From contig CAMAQL010000003.1 of assembly GCA_945860605.1 (NCBI GenBank), forward strand, positions 1 to 59,706: 59,706 nt of DNA. The letters are read 5' to 3'. Source of the DNA: Chitinophaga pinensis. Its GTDB lineage: Bacteria > Bacteroidota > Bacteroidia > Chitinophagales > Chitinophagaceae. The notes under the pieces were generated by a model. That model was not told the DNA's origin and made no database searches. It was given only the letters and a program-made list of their open reading frames with translations. Below, piece by piece: positions 41,861-54,000 of the stretch; position 1 is the stretch's first letter; every line of letters starts with the position of its first letter. The translations under genes and the position numbers were made by a program.

Positions 41861-42163
41861 TCAATTCACAATTTTCATGCTTGTATTAAAGTGAAAACAT
41901 TGTTCTCCCCACTGCTCTGTTACGCTAAAAAGGAGTGTTTCTGCGTGTTTTTCCTGGAATTCGGCCAATTGAGGAGCCGCTTTACTAAATAATTGTAGTG
42001 TAAAAGTAGGGGGCTGATCTGCTGCAAGGTCTAATTGGTAGAGCTGATGCTCTACGAAACAAGCTGTTGAAAGACAGCTTGGGATAAAGCTTTGCTTGAT
42101 CCAATTCAACCATGCTGATTCAATGGAAGGATCTATTTGAAAACTAATATTATATACAAACAT
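41861..42163 (-). CDS. DUF4286-family protein
   Basis: The 100-residue protein matches DUF4286, a small Bacteroidota family of unknown function: MFVYNISFQIDPSIESAWLNWIKQ at the start and a C-terminal FNTSMKIV. No signal or membrane segment is present. It lies 4 bases after the exodeoxyribonuclease III gene on the same strand, so the two are probably co-transcribed. Confidence 0.82.
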   Translation of the reverse strand: MFVYNISFQIDPSIESAWLNWIKQSFIPSCLSTACFVEHQLYQLDLAADQPPTFTLQLFSKAAPQLAEFQEKHAETLLFSVTEQWGEQCFHFNTSMKIVN

Positions 42164-42167
42164 GGAT

Positions 42168-42938
42168 TTACTTTTTTATTTCTATCACAATCGGACAATG
42201 ATCACTATGCTTTATGTCTGGTAGGATCAATGCCTCTTTAATTTTTGTTGACAATACTTTTGTGGTACAAAGATAATCAATTCTCCATCCTTTGTTTTGT
42301 AATCTAACAGAAGGAAATCTTTGGCTCCACCATGAATAAGCACCAATGGCATCTTCATGTATATGTCTAAAACTATCTACCCAATTATTTGCAAGTAACT
42401 GATCCATCCAAGCTCTTTCTTCCGGTAAAAAACCAGAAGATTTTTTATTGCCTTTTGGATCATGGATATCAATTGCTTGATGCGCAATATTGTAATCTCC
42501 CGCCACAATGATATTTGGTCTTTCTTTTCTGAGTTGTTCTACCCAATTGTAAAACTCTTCTAACCATTGGTATTTATAGGCTTGTCTAAGGTCTCCACTT
42601 GTGCCTGAAGGGAAATAAGCATTGATGATGGTAAGGTCGCCAAAATCAACTCGAATCACTCTTCCCTCTGCATCGCTCATTTCATGTCCAGTCCCTTGAA
42701 CAACTAGACTCGGCTTTTGTTTACTAAATACGGCCACGCCACTGTATCCTTTTTTTTGGGCAGGATACCAAGCAATATGATATCCTAAATCGGTAAAAAG
42801 ATGTTGGTCAATATCAGTACTGCTTGCTTTTGTTTCCTGAACACATAGTATATCCACTGGATACGCTTTAAGCCATTCGATTAATCCTTTTTTTATGGCG
42901 GCTCTAATTCCATTGACATTATAACTGACTATGCGCAT
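42168..42938 (-). CDS. xth: Exodeoxyribonuclease III
   Basis: This AP endonuclease and 3'-5' exonuclease of base excision repair has the endonuclease/exonuclease/phosphatase fold (256 residues): MRIVSYNVNGIRAAIKKG, the metal-binding Glu in CVQETKA, AGDYNIAH (Asp, Asn), and the catalytic C-terminal SDHCPIVIEI. The segment WWSQRFPSVRLQNKGWRIDYL is typical of the ExoIII (Xth) type. Cytoplasmic. Confidence 0.95.
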   Translation of the reverse strand: MRIVSYNVNGIRAAIKKGLIEWLKAYPVDILCVQETKASSTDIDQHLFTDLGYHIAWYPAQKKGYSGVAVFSKQKPSLVVQGTGHEMSDAEGRVIRVDFGDLTIINAYFPSGTSGDLRQAYKYQWLEEFYNWVEQLRKERPNIIVAGDYNIAHQAIDIHDPKGNKKSSGFLPEERAWMDQLLANNWVDSFRHIHEDAIGAYSWWSQRFPSVRLQNKGWRIDYLCTTKVLSTKIKEALILPDIKHSDHCPIVIEIKK

Positions 42939-42944
42939 GGATAT

Positions 42945-44321
42945 TTAATTTGGCGATTGAAAAATTTCACTATAAGCAATCAATAATAAAAGCGATGTGA
43001 TTGAATTTGTATATCCCTGCTGTAATGGTATAATGTAATTAGGCTTGTTCCTTCCTTTTGCAGCCATGATGGCCACATTGTTAAGGTATATTATTTTAAC
43101 ATCAATGTCATTGTTGAAAAGGATTTTAAATGTATCCTTCCCAATCCTTCCTTCTACTGATTTTGATAGGTAGATGACTCCTTTTGGGTAATTGCTATTC
43201 AATGAATAGATCGAGCTTGAGTCATATCCATTATAGATTTGATTTGAATTGAACATCAAGCTAGTGTTAGTTGGTTGCTCTATGACTTTAAACCTGCCAA
43301 TTAAATTGGTATCGGCAAAAATTTTATGAACACTATCTGGTAAAAAACGAATAGGAGGTGTGGCGCGCAATTCAGGATCGACCATTGGATTAAATTCAAT
43401 GTAAGCTTCCAATGAATAGTCTTTATTTTCACTCGTATTTCTTAGAGATTGTATTGCTTGATAGTATTCTTTAAATAGGGTGTTGGTCCTTTTTTTAATT
43501 TCAGGTAAAATAGCAAAAAAAGGGTTGTTAGTTGTTTTATCTTTTGTATCTATTTTCTGCATCATCGCAGTTGGCGTTCTTAGCACAACCCTTGAATTAT
43601 TTTGTGTAAACTGAAAAAAATCTTTACTTGTATCTACCGTAATTCTTGGCTTAGCTTGTAATAAAGACATGGTGAAATTATCAGAGGCATAACTGATGGG
43701 CACTTTTGCTTCAATGTAGGCCAACTCTTCGCCGTCTTTGTCAAAATAACTGACTCCAGATTGAATGGCTTTGAACATGCTTTTAGGAGTGGTGACAGGC
43801 ACATTGATTGGATAGCCAATTCCTTGATTGGCGACTGGTATCATGCCTATTAAAATCGTTTTTTGGAAAATAGGTTTTTTAGTTTGATCTAAAATGGTAC
43901 AGGTTAAAAACCAAGTGGATTGAATACTGTCTTTTTTTGGAATGATAATATTGACCATTGAATTGCTAAATGTTTGTTCTGGTTGCAATTCGTAAACTTC
44001 TAAATAGGCATGATATGCAGCAGCTTGGCTTTGACTCCAATCAATCACTATTTTGCCGATTTGATTTGATTTGGTTATTATTTTTATTTTAGTTGGATAG
44101 CTCGGGTCTCTTTTAAGTTGCAATGGATTAAATAATGCAGTATCTAACATGCTCGCAAAAGCTTGTACTTGTGTTGCTGAGGGGTGCCAATATTTTCCTT
44201 CAGGTTGAATGCTAGAATACATTTGAACTTGTTCAAATGCCACTTGATTGGATTGTCCAAATGTGGCGATGCAAATACATTGCGTGAAGACTAGACTTAA
44301 AAAGTAAAAGCTGTTTTTCAT
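42945..44321 (-). CDS. Hypothetical secreted protein, 458 aa
   Basis: I do not recognise a named family. The protein starts with a signal peptide (SFYFLSLVFTQCICIATFG-QS). The rest is beta-rich with no Cys-rich or repeat signature, and no catalytic motif is evident. Blocks such as AYLEVYELQPEQTFSNSMVN and VPISYASDNFTMSLLQ suggest Ig-like or carbohydrate-interacting beta modules, but this is weak. It lies 6 bases after xth on the same strand. The location is periplasm, surface or outside. Confidence 0.65.
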   Translation of the reverse strand: MKNSFYFLSLVFTQCICIATFGQSNQVAFEQVQMYSSIQPEGKYWHPSATQVQAFASMLDTALFNPLQLKRDPSYPTKIKIITKSNQIGKIVIDWSQSQAAAYHAYLEVYELQPEQTFSNSMVNIIIPKKDSIQSTWFLTCTILDQTKKPIFQKTILIGMIPVANQGIGYPINVPVTTPKSMFKAIQSGVSYFDKDGEELAYIEAKVPISYASDNFTMSLLQAKPRITVDTSKDFFQFTQNNSRVVLRTPTAMMQKIDTKDKTTNNPFFAILPEIKKRTNTLFKEYYQAIQSLRNTSENKDYSLEAYIEFNPMVDPELRATPPIRFLPDSVHKIFADTNLIGRFKVIEQPTNTSLMFNSNQIYNGYDSSSIYSLNSNYPKGVIYLSKSVEGRIGKDTFKILFNNDIDVKIIYLNNVAIMAAKGRNKPNYIIPLQQGYTNSITSLLLLIAYSEIFQSPN

Positions 44322-44422
44322 TTTGCAGGTTCAAATTGGGTAGTCAAATTTAGTTGATTTAGACGTTTAATACTTATTTTATTCTAACTACATATCCAAT
44401 AAGTCCATACCTCACAAAAAGA

Positions 44423-47155
44423 TTAATCAATCACAGGTTGCAACCACTTGGTGATATATTCTAAAGATTCATTTTTCCTTTTTGCATAATCAACCACTTG
44501 GTCTTGCTGAATTTTTCCTAATCCAAAATATTGACTTTGTGGATGTGCAAAATACCAGCCACAAACACTTGATGCTGGATACATGGCTAAACTTTCCGTT
44601 AAGCTAATACCAGTATGTTCTGATGCATTCAATAAATCAAATAAGCGATATTTTTCAGTATGGTCTGGACAGGCAGGATAGCCCGGTGCTGGACGAATAC
44701 CTACATAATTTTCTTGAATCAATGCCTCGTTGTCTAATTGTTCGTCTTTGGCATAACCCCAATATTCTTTTCTTGTTTTGACATGCAAGTATTCGGCAAA
44801 TGCTTCGGCAAAACGATCTGCCAAGGCTTGCAAGATAATTTTATTGTAATCGTCTAAATTATCCTCAAATGCTTTGATATGCTTTTCGATACCATGAATA
44901 GTTACCGCAAATGCACCTATATAATCTGCTTTGTTTTCGGATGCAGGACAAATAAAATCTGCTAAGGAGAAATTTGGTTGACCTGCTGCTTTTTTTGCTT
45001 GTTGTCTTAGGAAATGCAAGTCAACTTGATTTGCACCGTCGGTCACCATCACATCATCACCAGCAGCACTTGCTGGCCAAAATCCAACTGCGCCCTTCGC
45101 CGTTAACCAATTTTCTTCAATGATCTTTTTTAATAAGGCTTGCGCGTCTTGGTATAATTTACTTGCGACTTCACCAACGACTTCATCTGTTAAAATGGCT
45201 GGGTAATTTCCATGTAATTCCCATGCAATAAAGAATGGCTTCCAATCTATATAGTCCACTAGTACAGAAAGATCTGTTATTTCAATCCCTTTATTTCCAG
45301 TGAAGCTTGGTGCAGTTACATTAAATCCACTCCAATCAATCGCTACTTTATTTTCCAATGCGCTGGCATAAGGGATGCTTTGCTTCACTGTTTTTTTATT
45401 GTCAAAGTCAGACTTTAGTTGCAAGTAGGTTTGTTCTAACTCTGCTAAGAAAGGCTTTTTTAATTCTTTGTTCAATAAAGAACCAGCCACGGTCACACTT
45501 CTTGATGCGTCTAATACATGAATAACACCATCATTGTATTCTGGGGCAATTTTAACTGCGGTATGCATTCTAGAAGTAGTCGCTCCTCCAATCATCAATG
45601 GAATGGTCATCCCACGACGTTTCATTTCTTTGGCAATGTAGACCATCTCGTCTAGTGATGGGGTAATCAATCCACTCAATCCTATGATATCTACTTGGTG
45701 TTTTTCTGCTTCTGATAAAATTTTATCTGCAGGTACCATCACCCCAATGTCTATAATTTCATAGCCATTACAGCCCAATACCACACCTACAATATTTTTT
45801 CCAATATCATGCACGTCTCCTTTTACAGTGGCTAGTAAAATTTTAGCTGGTCCTTTTGTTTGACCATTTGGATTGGCAGAGGCATTTTTTAATCTTTCTT
45901 TTTCGGCTTCAATAAATGGTGTCAATACGGCTACACTCTTTTTCATCACCCTTGCACTTTTCACCACCTGTGGTAAAAACATTTTACCTGCACCAAACAA
46001 ATCACCCACTTGATTCATGCCCGCCATCAATGGCCCTTCAATCACTTCCAATGGTGCACTATATTGTTGTCTTGCTTCTTCTGTATCTGCTTCAATGAAA
46101 TCGGTAATACCATTAATCAATGAATGTGCCAATCGCTCTTCTACCGTGCCCGATCTCCATGCTAATTTTTTACTATTGGCTTCTGCGACTTGTCCTGCGT
46201 CTTCACCTTTTGCCTTCAATGCATCGGCGTATTGAATTAACGCTTCAGTCGCTTGGTTATCATCGTTGTTTTGATTCAAAATCACATCCTCGCATAATTT
46301 TTTTAATTCAGGCTCAATCTCATCAAATACAATTAATTGACCTGCATTCACAATGCCCATATCCATCCCTGCATTTACTGCATGGTATAAAAACACGGCA
46401 TGAATGGCTTCTCTTACTGCATCATTGCCTCTAAATGAAAATGACACATTCGATACACCACCGCTTACTTTTGCCAAAGGCATTAATGCTTTAATTTCTC
46501 TTGTTGCTTCAATAAAATCTACTGCATAATTATTATGCTCTTCGATACCTGTTGCAACCGCAAAAACGTTTGGATCAAAAATGATATCTTCTGGATCGAA
46601 TCCAACTTGTTCTACTAAAATTTTGTAGGCGCGCGCGCAAATCTCTACTTTTCTTGCTTTGGTATCTGCTTGTCCTACTTCATCAAAGGCCATCACAATC
46701 ACTGCTGCACCATAGGCTTTACAGATATGTGCTTGTTCTATGAACTTGGCTTCTCCTTCTTTCAAAGAGATGGAGTTCACGATACATTTTCCTTGCACAC
46801 ATTTTAATCCCGCTTCGATGATCTCAAATTTTGAGCTATCAATCATGATGGGAATTTTTGCAATATCAGGTTCGCTCTGTAATAAATTCAAATAAGTGGT
46901 CATAGCTTTCACACCTTCAAGTAAGGCGTCATCCATATTAACATCAATGATCTGTGCACCACTTTCTGCTTGTTGACGTGCTACAGACAATGCCTCTTCG
47001 TATTTATTTTCCTTAATAAGCCTTGCAAATTTTTTAGATCCAGTCACATTGGTTCTTTCACCAACATTCACAAAATTTGTTTCAGGACGAATCACTAAAG
47101 GCTCTAGTCCTGCCAATCTTAAATAGGGCTTAATATGTATTACTTGATCGCTCAT
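44423..47155 (-). CDS. metH: Methionine synthase, cobalamin/folate part (split MetH)
   Basis: The 910-residue protein holds the C-terminal domains of MetH. They are the pterin-binding domain (about residues 20-290, [19 protein letters not shown]), the B12 cap and binding domain (about 320-570, [22 protein letters not shown] with the cobalamin His, and a four-helix cap), and the reactivation domain (about 590-905, [22 protein letters not shown] for AdoMet binding). The homocysteine-binding domain is encoded separately, 4 bases upstream on the transcript. The two parts are in different frames and both are complete, so this is the split form used by Bacteroidota, not a frameshift. Confidence 0.95.
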   Translation of the reverse strand: MSDQVIHIKPYLRLAGLEPLVIRPETNFVNVGERTNVTGSKKFARLIKENKYEEALSVARQQAESGAQIIDVNMDDALLEGVKAMTTYLNLLQSEPDIAKIPIMIDSSKFEIIEAGLKCVQGKCIVNSISLKEGEAKFIEQAHICKAYGAAVIVMAFDEVGQADTKARKVEICARAYKILVEQVGFDPEDIIFDPNVFAVATGIEEHNNYAVDFIEATREIKALMPLAKVSGGVSNVSFSFRGNDAVREAIHAVFLYHAVNAGMDMGIVNAGQLIVFDEIEPELKKLCEDVILNQNNDDNQATEALIQYADALKAKGEDAGQVAEANSKKLAWRSGTVEERLAHSLINGITDFIEADTEEARQQYSAPLEVIEGPLMAGMNQVGDLFGAGKMFLPQVVKSARVMKKSVAVLTPFIEAEKERLKNASANPNGQTKGPAKILLATVKGDVHDIGKNIVGVVLGCNGYEIIDIGVMVPADKILSEAEKHQVDIIGLSGLITPSLDEMVYIAKEMKRRGMTIPLMIGGATTSRMHTAVKIAPEYNDGVIHVLDASRSVTVAGSLLNKELKKPFLAELEQTYLQLKSDFDNKKTVKQSIPYASALENKVAIDWSGFNVTAPSFTGNKGIEITDLSVLVDYIDWKPFFIAWELHGNYPAILTDEVVGEVASKLYQDAQALLKKIIEENWLTAKGAVGFWPASAAGDDVMVTDGANQVDLHFLRQQAKKAAGQPNFSLADFICPASENKADYIGAFAVTIHGIEKHIKAFEDNLDDYNKIILQALADRFAEAFAEYLHVKTRKEYWGYAKDEQLDNEALIQENYVGIRPAPGYPACPDHTEKYRLFDLLNASEHTGISLTESLAMYPASSVCGWYFAHPQSQYFGLGKIQQDQVVDYAKRKNESLEYITKWLQPVID

Positions 47156-47159
47156 AATC

Positions 47160-48173
47160 TTAAATAGTTTTGTCTACAATTGGTAATTTTCTTGGTTGAA
47201 TGCTGCGTACATTATCTGCCATATGTTTGATATGATCTGGGGTGGTACCACAACAACCGCCTACAATATTTACGAATTTATTATTGGCCCATTCTTCAAT
47301 AAAATGTGCTGTTTGATGCGGGGCTTCATCATATTCTCCCATCGCATTCGGTAAGCCTGCATTGGGATAGGCCGATGTATAACAGGTAGCTATTTGAGAA
47401 AGCTCCTCGATATGCGCACGCATTTCTTGCGCACCTAATGCACAATTCAATCCTACACTCAATGGTTTTGCATGTGCCACAGAAGTATAAAATGCTTCTA
47501 AAGTTTGTCCACTTAAGGTTCTACCAGATGCATCTGTAATGGTACCGCTAATCATAATCGGTAATTCTGGTTTTCCTATCTTTCTAAAGTATTCTTTGAT
47601 CGCAAAAATAGCTGCCTTGGCATTGAGTGTATCAAAAATAGTTTCAACTAAAATAAGGTCTACACCTCCATCTACTAATCCACGAATCTGCTCTGTATAC
47701 GCTACCACCACTTCGTCAAAAGTCACTGCACGATAACCTGGATTATATACGTCGGGAGAAAGACTTAATGTTTTATTTAAAGGGCCAATTGCTCCTGCAA
47801 TATATTTTTCGGTGCTATTTGGATTTTTTACTTTGTATTGTTGAATTGCATCACAAACACATTTTGCAGCTGCCACATTCAATTCATATGCCAGTTCCTG
47901 CATATCATAATCCGCCATGGCAATAGATGTACTACTGAAGGTATTGGTTTCAATAATGTCTGCGCCTGCTTCTAAGTATTGTAAATGGATACCAGTAATA
48001 ATGGCGGGTTGTGTAATGCATAAAAGATCATTATTACCTTTTACATCGGAATGCCAATTGGCAAATCTTGTTCCACGAAAATCTTCTTCCGTTAATTTAT
48101 GACGTTGAACCATGGTGCCCATGGCGCCATCTATCACTAAAATTCTTTCTTGTAAAGCTTCTTTAATTGACAT
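47160..48173 (-). CDS. Methionine synthase, homocysteine-binding part (split MetH)
   Basis: The 337-residue zinc-dependent domain binds homocysteine for methyl transfer from methylcobalamin. It has the N-terminal [19 protein letters not shown], the first zinc Cys in [12 protein letters not shown] and the last pair in [12 protein letters not shown]. It corresponds to roughly the first 340 residues of a single-chain MetH. With metH 4 bases downstream it makes the complete synthase, giving methionine and tetrahydrofolate. Confidence 0.94.
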   Translation of the reverse strand: MSIKEALQERILVIDGAMGTMVQRHKLTEEDFRGTRFANWHSDVKGNNDLLCITQPAIITGIHLQYLEAGADIIETNTFSSTSIAMADYDMQELAYELNVAAAKCVCDAIQQYKVKNPNSTEKYIAGAIGPLNKTLSLSPDVYNPGYRAVTFDEVVVAYTEQIRGLVDGGVDLILVETIFDTLNAKAAIFAIKEYFRKIGKPELPIMISGTITDASGRTLSGQTLEAFYTSVAHAKPLSVGLNCALGAQEMRAHIEELSQIATCYTSAYPNAGLPNAMGEYDEAPHQTAHFIEEWANNKFVNIVGGCCGTTPDHIKHMADNVRSIQPRKLPIVDKTI

Positions 48174-48357
48174 AATACTACATTAAATTTTATGCAGCAT
48201 CCAATAGGAAAAGAAGTAGGGGGGCGATAAGTGTACCGTTTATTAGTTCTTTTCTCCTTTCGGATGGCAGGGTGAACAATAAACAAATCCTCCTGCTGTT
48301 GCGCAGCGAAGATAGGGCACAATCAAATGATGACCAAAATAATAGGCAGGATAATGA
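48174..48357 (-). other. Upstream region of the split metH genes with a cryptic Cys-containing mini-ORF
   Basis: This 184-base interval before the methionine synthase pair has no obvious promoter match. On the minus strand it contains a 25-codon frame (48243-48320, GTG start) whose product has CxxC spacing (CSPC) and a short hairpin GCTG/CAGC. I saw none of the conserved cores of SAM-I or cobalamin riboswitches. The frame might be a leader peptide, a relic or chance. Confidence 0.3.
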
Positions 48358-48891
48358 TTATTGATAATTGGCAACCACTTCTATATCTACTTGATCGGCA
48401 ACCATCTTAATCAACAGGCCGCCAATGCCAAAATCTTTTAAACTTACTCTAAACTTAGCAGTCGCTTTAGGCAATCCTTTTGTAATGACAATCACACCCT
48501 TAGTCTCAATGGCTTTATTGACGCCATGTACTTGCATATTGCCTTTAACTATGATTGGGTAGCTGCCGTCTTTAGCGAAATTGACAGATTTTATATTGGT
48601 GATTTCTCCATTGAAAAAGCCTCTAGGAAATTTATCTGACTCTACATATTCCTCATTAAAATGCTTTTGCATTAAATCCATTTCAAAACTAAAATCTTTC
48701 AATAGCATGATGAAACTCAATTTCCCATTGGCTTCTAGACGACTCACAGCCTTTGTATTGGTGGCATCAATATCCTTATCATCAACTGCAATGAATCTAA
48801 CAGTGGCCGCTTTCGTACTATATACTTTTTGAGCTTGTACATGTACAAATGCAAGACTTGCTACAAGTAGGGTGATGAGTCTTAGGTTCAT
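48358..48891 (-). CDS. YceI-like periplasmic protein
   Basis: The 177-residue secreted protein has a signal peptide (LRLITLLVASLAFVHVQAQ) and a YceI-like lipocalin barrel: KVYSTKAATVRFIAVDD, FPRGFFNGEITNI, GNMQVHGVNKAIETKG and the C-terminal LKDFGIGG. YceI proteins bind isoprenoid-like or other hydrophobic ligands in the periplasm. Partner and ligand cannot be read. It lies between recR and the split MetH genes on the same strand. Confidence 0.85.
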   Translation of the reverse strand: MNLRLITLLVASLAFVHVQAQKVYSTKAATVRFIAVDDKDIDATNTKAVSRLEANGKLSFIMLLKDFSFEMDLMQKHFNEEYVESDKFPRGFFNGEITNIKSVNFAKDGSYPIIVKGNMQVHGVNKAIETKGVIVITKGLPKATAKFRVSLKDFGIGGLLIKMVADQVDIEVVANYQ

Positions 48892-49002
48892 AAATCAATG
48901 TTTGAACATTAAAATTAGTGTTTCTCCTTTATTTTGCCAAATAGTATTGCCAAAATGGGTCAAATGTCTAATTGAAAATAGGGGTTTACCTTACATAACA
49001 AT

Positions 49003-49617
49003 TTACTTGATGTATTGTTGGATGGGTTGACGGTTGGAGATACTTTTGCCCAAGGTCATTTCATCGGCATATTCTAATTCGCCCCCAAATGCAATGCCTC
49101 TTGCAATGGTCGTGACCTTGCATGCATTGCCCGTCATTTTCTTTTGAATATAATAAATGGTGGTATCGCCTTGGATGGTTGGATTTAATGCAAAAATCAA
49201 TTCTGTTACCCCATTTTTTTGAATGCGCTCCATCAAAGGCTCAATGGTTAATTGTTCTGGGCCAATGCCATCCAATGGAGAAATGATACCGCCTAATACA
49301 TGGTATGTGCCATGGTATTGACTGGTATTTTCAATCGCAATTACGTCTCTAATATTCTCTACCACACAAATGGTTTCTTTGGATCGGGATGTATTTGAAC
49401 AGATAGAACAGATAGGCCCATCACTAATATTAAAGCAGTTTTTACAAAATTGGATCTCCTTTCGCATCCTAACTAAAGCTTCACTAAACTGGTTGGTGCT
49501 GGATGCGTCTTGCTTTAATAAATGCAATACCAAACGCAATGCCGTTTTTTTACCAATACCCGGAAGTTTGGAAAATTCTGCTACAGCGTTTTCAAGTAAG
49601 GAAGAGGGTAGTTGCAT
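49003..49617 (-). CDS. recR: Recombination protein RecR
   Basis: RecR helps RecFOR load RecA at gaps in DNA. The 204-residue protein has an N-terminal helix-hairpin-helix ([21 protein letters not shown]), a zinc finger (Cys58, Cys61, Cys70, Cys73 in [17 protein letters not shown]) and a Toprim domain ([16 protein letters not shown] to [13 protein letters not shown]). The length is normal. It is near an Ig-like lipoprotein gene without clear functional link. Confidence 0.97.
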   Translation of the reverse strand: MQLPSSLLENAVAEFSKLPGIGKKTALRLVLHLLKQDASSTNQFSEALVRMRKEIQFCKNCFNISDGPICSICSNTSRSKETICVVENIRDVIAIENTSQYHGTYHVLGGIISPLDGIGPEQLTIEPLMERIQKNGVTELIFALNPTIQGDTTIYYIQKKMTGNACKVTTIARGIAFGGELEYADEMTLGKSISNRQPIQQYIK

Positions 49618-49636
49618 ACAATTATAAAAAACAAAA

Positions 49637-51052
49637 TTAGGGTTTTAAAATGAGGTTCATTTCATTATCCCAATTAGACTTGATATTTAAAACTAGTTTA
49701 AGATTGCGCACCAATTCTGGCTGCAGTTTTTTACCCATGAATTTACCTGTATCCCAGCGCCCATTTTGATTGGCGTCAGACAATAATTTTAATTGGTATT
49801 CTCCTGGTGGCAATAAATCAATGCGCAATAGGTTCTGGGTGATTGGGTAACTAAATTTTACTTTCTGGTCCTGTATCAATAATAAAACAGGGTGCTCGAA
49901 TTGTTGAAAGCCATTTATTCTTAGAATCGCTGTACCATAACTTGATTCAGACTTGGTTTTAAATCGGATGGTATCTGCTTTCACTAAAAAATTAGAAAGA
50001 CTGTCCTTGATTGATCTTTGGGGCAAGACCAATTTGTAGTCTGTGTCGGCTTCCCATGGAAAATCAATTTCAACTTGTTGTTTATTTTGTGCATTGATCG
50101 CTGGTACAGCAGCTTCTTTTTGTACTAAATTGGTATCGGTGATCTGAATTTTGAAGCTATCGTTTAAACGAATAGGTGTTTCAAAATTCAAGATCAATGG
50201 ATTTAATATATCTTTTTCATTATTCTCTAAATTGCTATTGTATTTTAAAAGGGGAGATTGTTTTTTTGCATTTTTTGTACTCCCTGCAATTGCTACTTTT
50301 TTTTCTTTTTTTGGTGCGGCTTCAAACGCATATAACTGAATACTGTCCTTCGTCTTCGTTGGAGCAACGCTGCGGTCTAGAAATGCAAATAATTTTGTTG
50401 AATCATCATAACGTTTGCTATAATCATTTGGAACAATGTAGATATTAAAATCTCTCGCTGGTAAAAATTTGAATTCAAAAATACCTTGACCATTGATTCT
50501 AGAATAGTAAGTGGGTTTGTCTTTATAGATGGCAGAATCTTTTTCAATTGGATGCAAGACCGCAATTAAACTACTATCCACTAATCCGGTTTCAGCAATT
50601 TGAACTTTTCCAAATAATTTACCTGTGTCAATTTGATTGCCTGTGCTAAATACATAGGTATAATTTTGAACTATATTACCTTCATTCACATCTCTTAATG
50701 CATTGCCAAATTGTAAACTATAAGTGGTGTTTGCATTTAAGCTATCTGATAATCGAATGCGCACCATATTTAACCTTTGATCTACCAAGGGATTGTTCTT
50801 GATATTAGGGGATACAATCAATTGCTCTTGTAAGGCATTGGTGGTAATATACTCGTTAAAGCTGATCAAAATCTCCTTGGGTGCAATGTTGGTACTAGAG
50901 TCTTTTGGTTTTGCATATACAGCATAAGGAGGGATGCTATCTCTTGGCCCTCCGGAAGGGGGTACAATATTGGCACAACCACCCATTTGAATGAGTGCCA
51001 TTGCAGTCAAACAACATAGAAGGATTGTTGGAATTAATTTTAATCGGGTCAT
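49637..51052 (-). CDS. Ig-like domain lipoprotein
   Basis: The 471-residue secreted protein has a lipoprotein signal ([13 protein letters not shown]) and a mature start [20 protein letters not shown], a signature of a large Bacteroidota lipoprotein group. An N-terminal Big_5-type Ig domain (about residues 35-135, [12 protein letters not shown]) follows. Beta-rich domains and a C-terminal [13 protein letters not shown] (SdrD/carboxypeptidase-like turn) come next. It probably sits on the periplasmic or outer surface. Function unknown. Confidence 0.82.
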   Translation of the reverse strand: MTRLKLIPTILLCCLTAMALIQMGGCANIVPPSGGPRDSIPPYAVYAKPKDSSTNIAPKEILISFNEYITTNALQEQLIVSPNIKNNPLVDQRLNMVRIRLSDSLNANTTYSLQFGNALRDVNEGNIVQNYTYVFSTGNQIDTGKLFGKVQIAETGLVDSSLIAVLHPIEKDSAIYKDKPTYYSRINGQGIFEFKFLPARDFNIYIVPNDYSKRYDDSTKLFAFLDRSVAPTKTKDSIQLYAFEAAPKKEKKVAIAGSTKNAKKQSPLLKYNSNLENNEKDILNPLILNFETPIRLNDSFKIQITDTNLVQKEAAVPAINAQNKQQVEIDFPWEADTDYKLVLPQRSIKDSLSNFLVKADTIRFKTKSESSYGTAILRINGFQQFEHPVLLLIQDQKVKFSYPITQNLLRIDLLPPGEYQLKLLSDANQNGRWDTGKFMGKKLQPELVRNLKLVLNIKSNWDNEMNLILKP

Positions 51053-51067
51053 ACTTTACAAACTTAG

Positions 51068-54000
51068 TTAAATTTCCTCCTCTAGGGCATGCAATGCTAC
51101 AGCTAGTTCGTTGTTTTTTACAAAATTGCACCAATGGCAATCTTCCTTGCCACAGCCGGTATAAAAATCTTTCTGTTGGATTTTTTCCCAGACCATTTTT
51201 ATTTGCTGTTGGACTGTGGTGATGTCTGCTTCTGTAATGGCTATCGCTATTTTTTCAAAAGCTTTTTTCTTGTTAGGCTCTACAAAATCAAATTCTGCAC
51301 TCGTGACCTGCCAATTTTTTGGATGATGTCTTAAGAGTATTTTATAGAAAACAGCTTGTCTCCAGTAATCACCGCCATCTGGATTTTTTTCATTCGGTCC
51401 CTTTAGTTGCTCTCTTGCGTTGTCAATATTACCAGTCTTATAGTCAATTACCACCACTTCTTTACCATTGAATTCAATTTTGTCAATCGCACCTTTCAAA
51501 GGAATATCATTCACAACTACATTCGTGACCCTGTATTCTGTTGCGACAATTTTATTCCATTGCTGCACATAAAAATCATAATAGTTCACAAGGACAGTGC
51601 CGCCAAGATCTACTCGGTCTTTAAATTCTTGTTGTGTAAATGCCTCATGATGTCTTTTCATGTAAAATTCAAAATCTTCGACAAGGGTTTGCTTATCAGG
51701 GAATACGTTTCCTGCTTTTTGCATTTTCTCAAATAGTTTATTAAGTGCATCGTGGATCGCAGAACCAAAAGTAGTGGCTTCTGATTTTCCAGAAGGTACA
51801 CGAATTAAGCTATTGTAATAAAAACGTAAAGGGCATTTTAAGTAATTGTTCAATGCGGTAACATTCATTGAAAACTTATCTAATTTTGGTTGAATAAAAT
51901 CTGCTTCTAATTGTGCAATCTCAGGTTTAACTGTCGTTTCTAAACGGAGTAATTTATATTGCATTTTGATAGATGCATCTAGTTGTTGCGCGTCTATCAT
52001 GCCATTATTACCTTGAACGAGTTCAATTAAAAATTGACTTGGTTCAAGCTCTTTCCCATCTGCCTTAAACTTACTGTAAGAAATGGTTAAATGCTTTTTT
52101 GCTCTTGTGATGGCTACATAAAATAATCTTCTTAATTCTTCCTTATCATCTGCTCTTTCCAAACTACTAAGCACAGTATCCGGTAGACTATAACCTGCAG
52201 CAGCTGTTGTTCTTTTTTTCTCCCAATAAGCTGCATTTGTTCCTGCTAAAAACACATGGGTGAATTCAAGCCCCTTGCTACCATGTGTGGTTAATAAATT
52301 CACTCCAGCATCGGAGCCTAAGGTAATAGGCAGCGGTAGGCGAATGTCTTCGCGTTTCATTAATCGAAAGATGTCTACCAAGGTTTTGAGATCTAAACTA
52401 GGCTTACGATGTGTTTCATCTTTAATGAAGTCAAAGAAGGAAGTGACCATATCCAATTCTGCCGCTTTTTCATCGCTATTTAAAACGGCTTGTATGATGC
52501 CTGTCTTTTGTAAAATCTGTTCGATCAAATTCACTAAAGTTACATTTGGAATTTGTCCAATTAAATCCTCTAATACTTTTACCGCTTTGGCCACTTGCTC
52601 TAATCCGCCTTTTGAAAATAAATCGGTTTGAACTTCTTGTGTCTTATCAATTAATACTTTTCTAAAACTATTTTCTTTCGCATTGTATTTTAATTGATTG
52701 GCTTCAACTGTAAGTGTAGCAATGGTGATAGGGGATATCTGCCACCATTTAAAATGCAGTATTTCAAATAATAAATTAGCGCCCTCGTTAGGTTGATCCC
52801 ACTCACAGGCTAAATAGTCTAGTATTTTTAATATTTGCTGAATCAGTATTTGGTCAAAAAGATTCGCAGTTCTTCTGCTGTAAATAGGAATATTCTTTTG
52901 CTGTAAAAAATGCGCGATTTCGGTTCCATATTTATGTTCTTTATATAAGACTGCAATCTCTTTTGGTGGCGTCCCAGTCTCTATTAGCTGCGCAATTTTT
53001 TCTGTGATATCCATCATCTCTTCTTGTGGATCATTGTATTGCAAGATAGATGGCGCAATGTCAATGGCTTGATTCTCGGGAAGTGATGCAATTAAATTTT
53101 TTGTTAAGCCTCCAATTTTATTGATTAATCTTTCTTGATTTTGATTGATGACCTGTGTGGATGCATCTAATATTGGCTGGGTAGAACGGTAATTTTGTTC
53201 TAAGACAATATTGATAATATCATCCTTGAATTTTGTTTGAAAGTGCAACATGTTTTCGACATTGGCACCTTGGAATCTAAAAATACTTTGGTCATCATCT
53301 CCCACTACAAATAAGTTGGGTTGCTCCCAATAGTTGGTCAACAATTGCACGAGCTCGTTCTGAGTGCCACTCGTGTCTTGGAATTCATCTACTAAAATAT
53401 ATAAGTAACGTTCTTGGTATTGCGCTAATAGATTTTTATTTTCTTTAAACGCGCCAATGACCCAATTAATCATATCATCAAAATCGTAACGTCCATGTTT
53501 TTTCATCAGCGATTGGTACTGGTCAAAAGCGGCCACCGCAGCTTTTAGCTTACCCATCTTTTCAATCGCATCATCCACCAACCCCTGTTTTAAATCACCC
53601 GCCTCAAACTGTTTGTACTTTTTTTTGTATACAAATTCATCTCTAAATGGAATGTCCTTTATGTATTCATCTATCTGTGTTGTTAAGTAAGCCACATCCC
53701 ATCCTTCCTTTTTCATAGTGCTAAACAACTTCATTAAGTTGTTCATCTCATAATACACATCTCCCTTGAATCGCTTTAAGGGATTGGTTTTATCGAATTG
53801 GTCTATGAGTTCTTTGAGTAAAGCAATTTTTTCTAATTCGGATATCGGGTCTAAACTTGGCTTCTCAAAAAGGGATAAATTGTCTTGAATGATATCATTG
53901 CAAAAAGAGTGAAAGGTGGCGATGGTGACTTTATAAGCCGCAGTTCCAATAAAATCCATCAACCTTTTGCGCATTGCGATTGCGCCTGCATCTGTATAAG

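Noticed and set aside
44423-48173. metH pair as one gene broken by a frameshift
   Set aside because: Both parts have complete domain sets and proper termini, with a 4-base gap and a good ATG. A split MetH is normal in this phylum.
48174-48357. SAM-I or cobalamin riboswitch upstream of the metH genes
   Set aside because: I could not find the conserved cores or pairing patterns of either class; only a covariance-model search could settle it.
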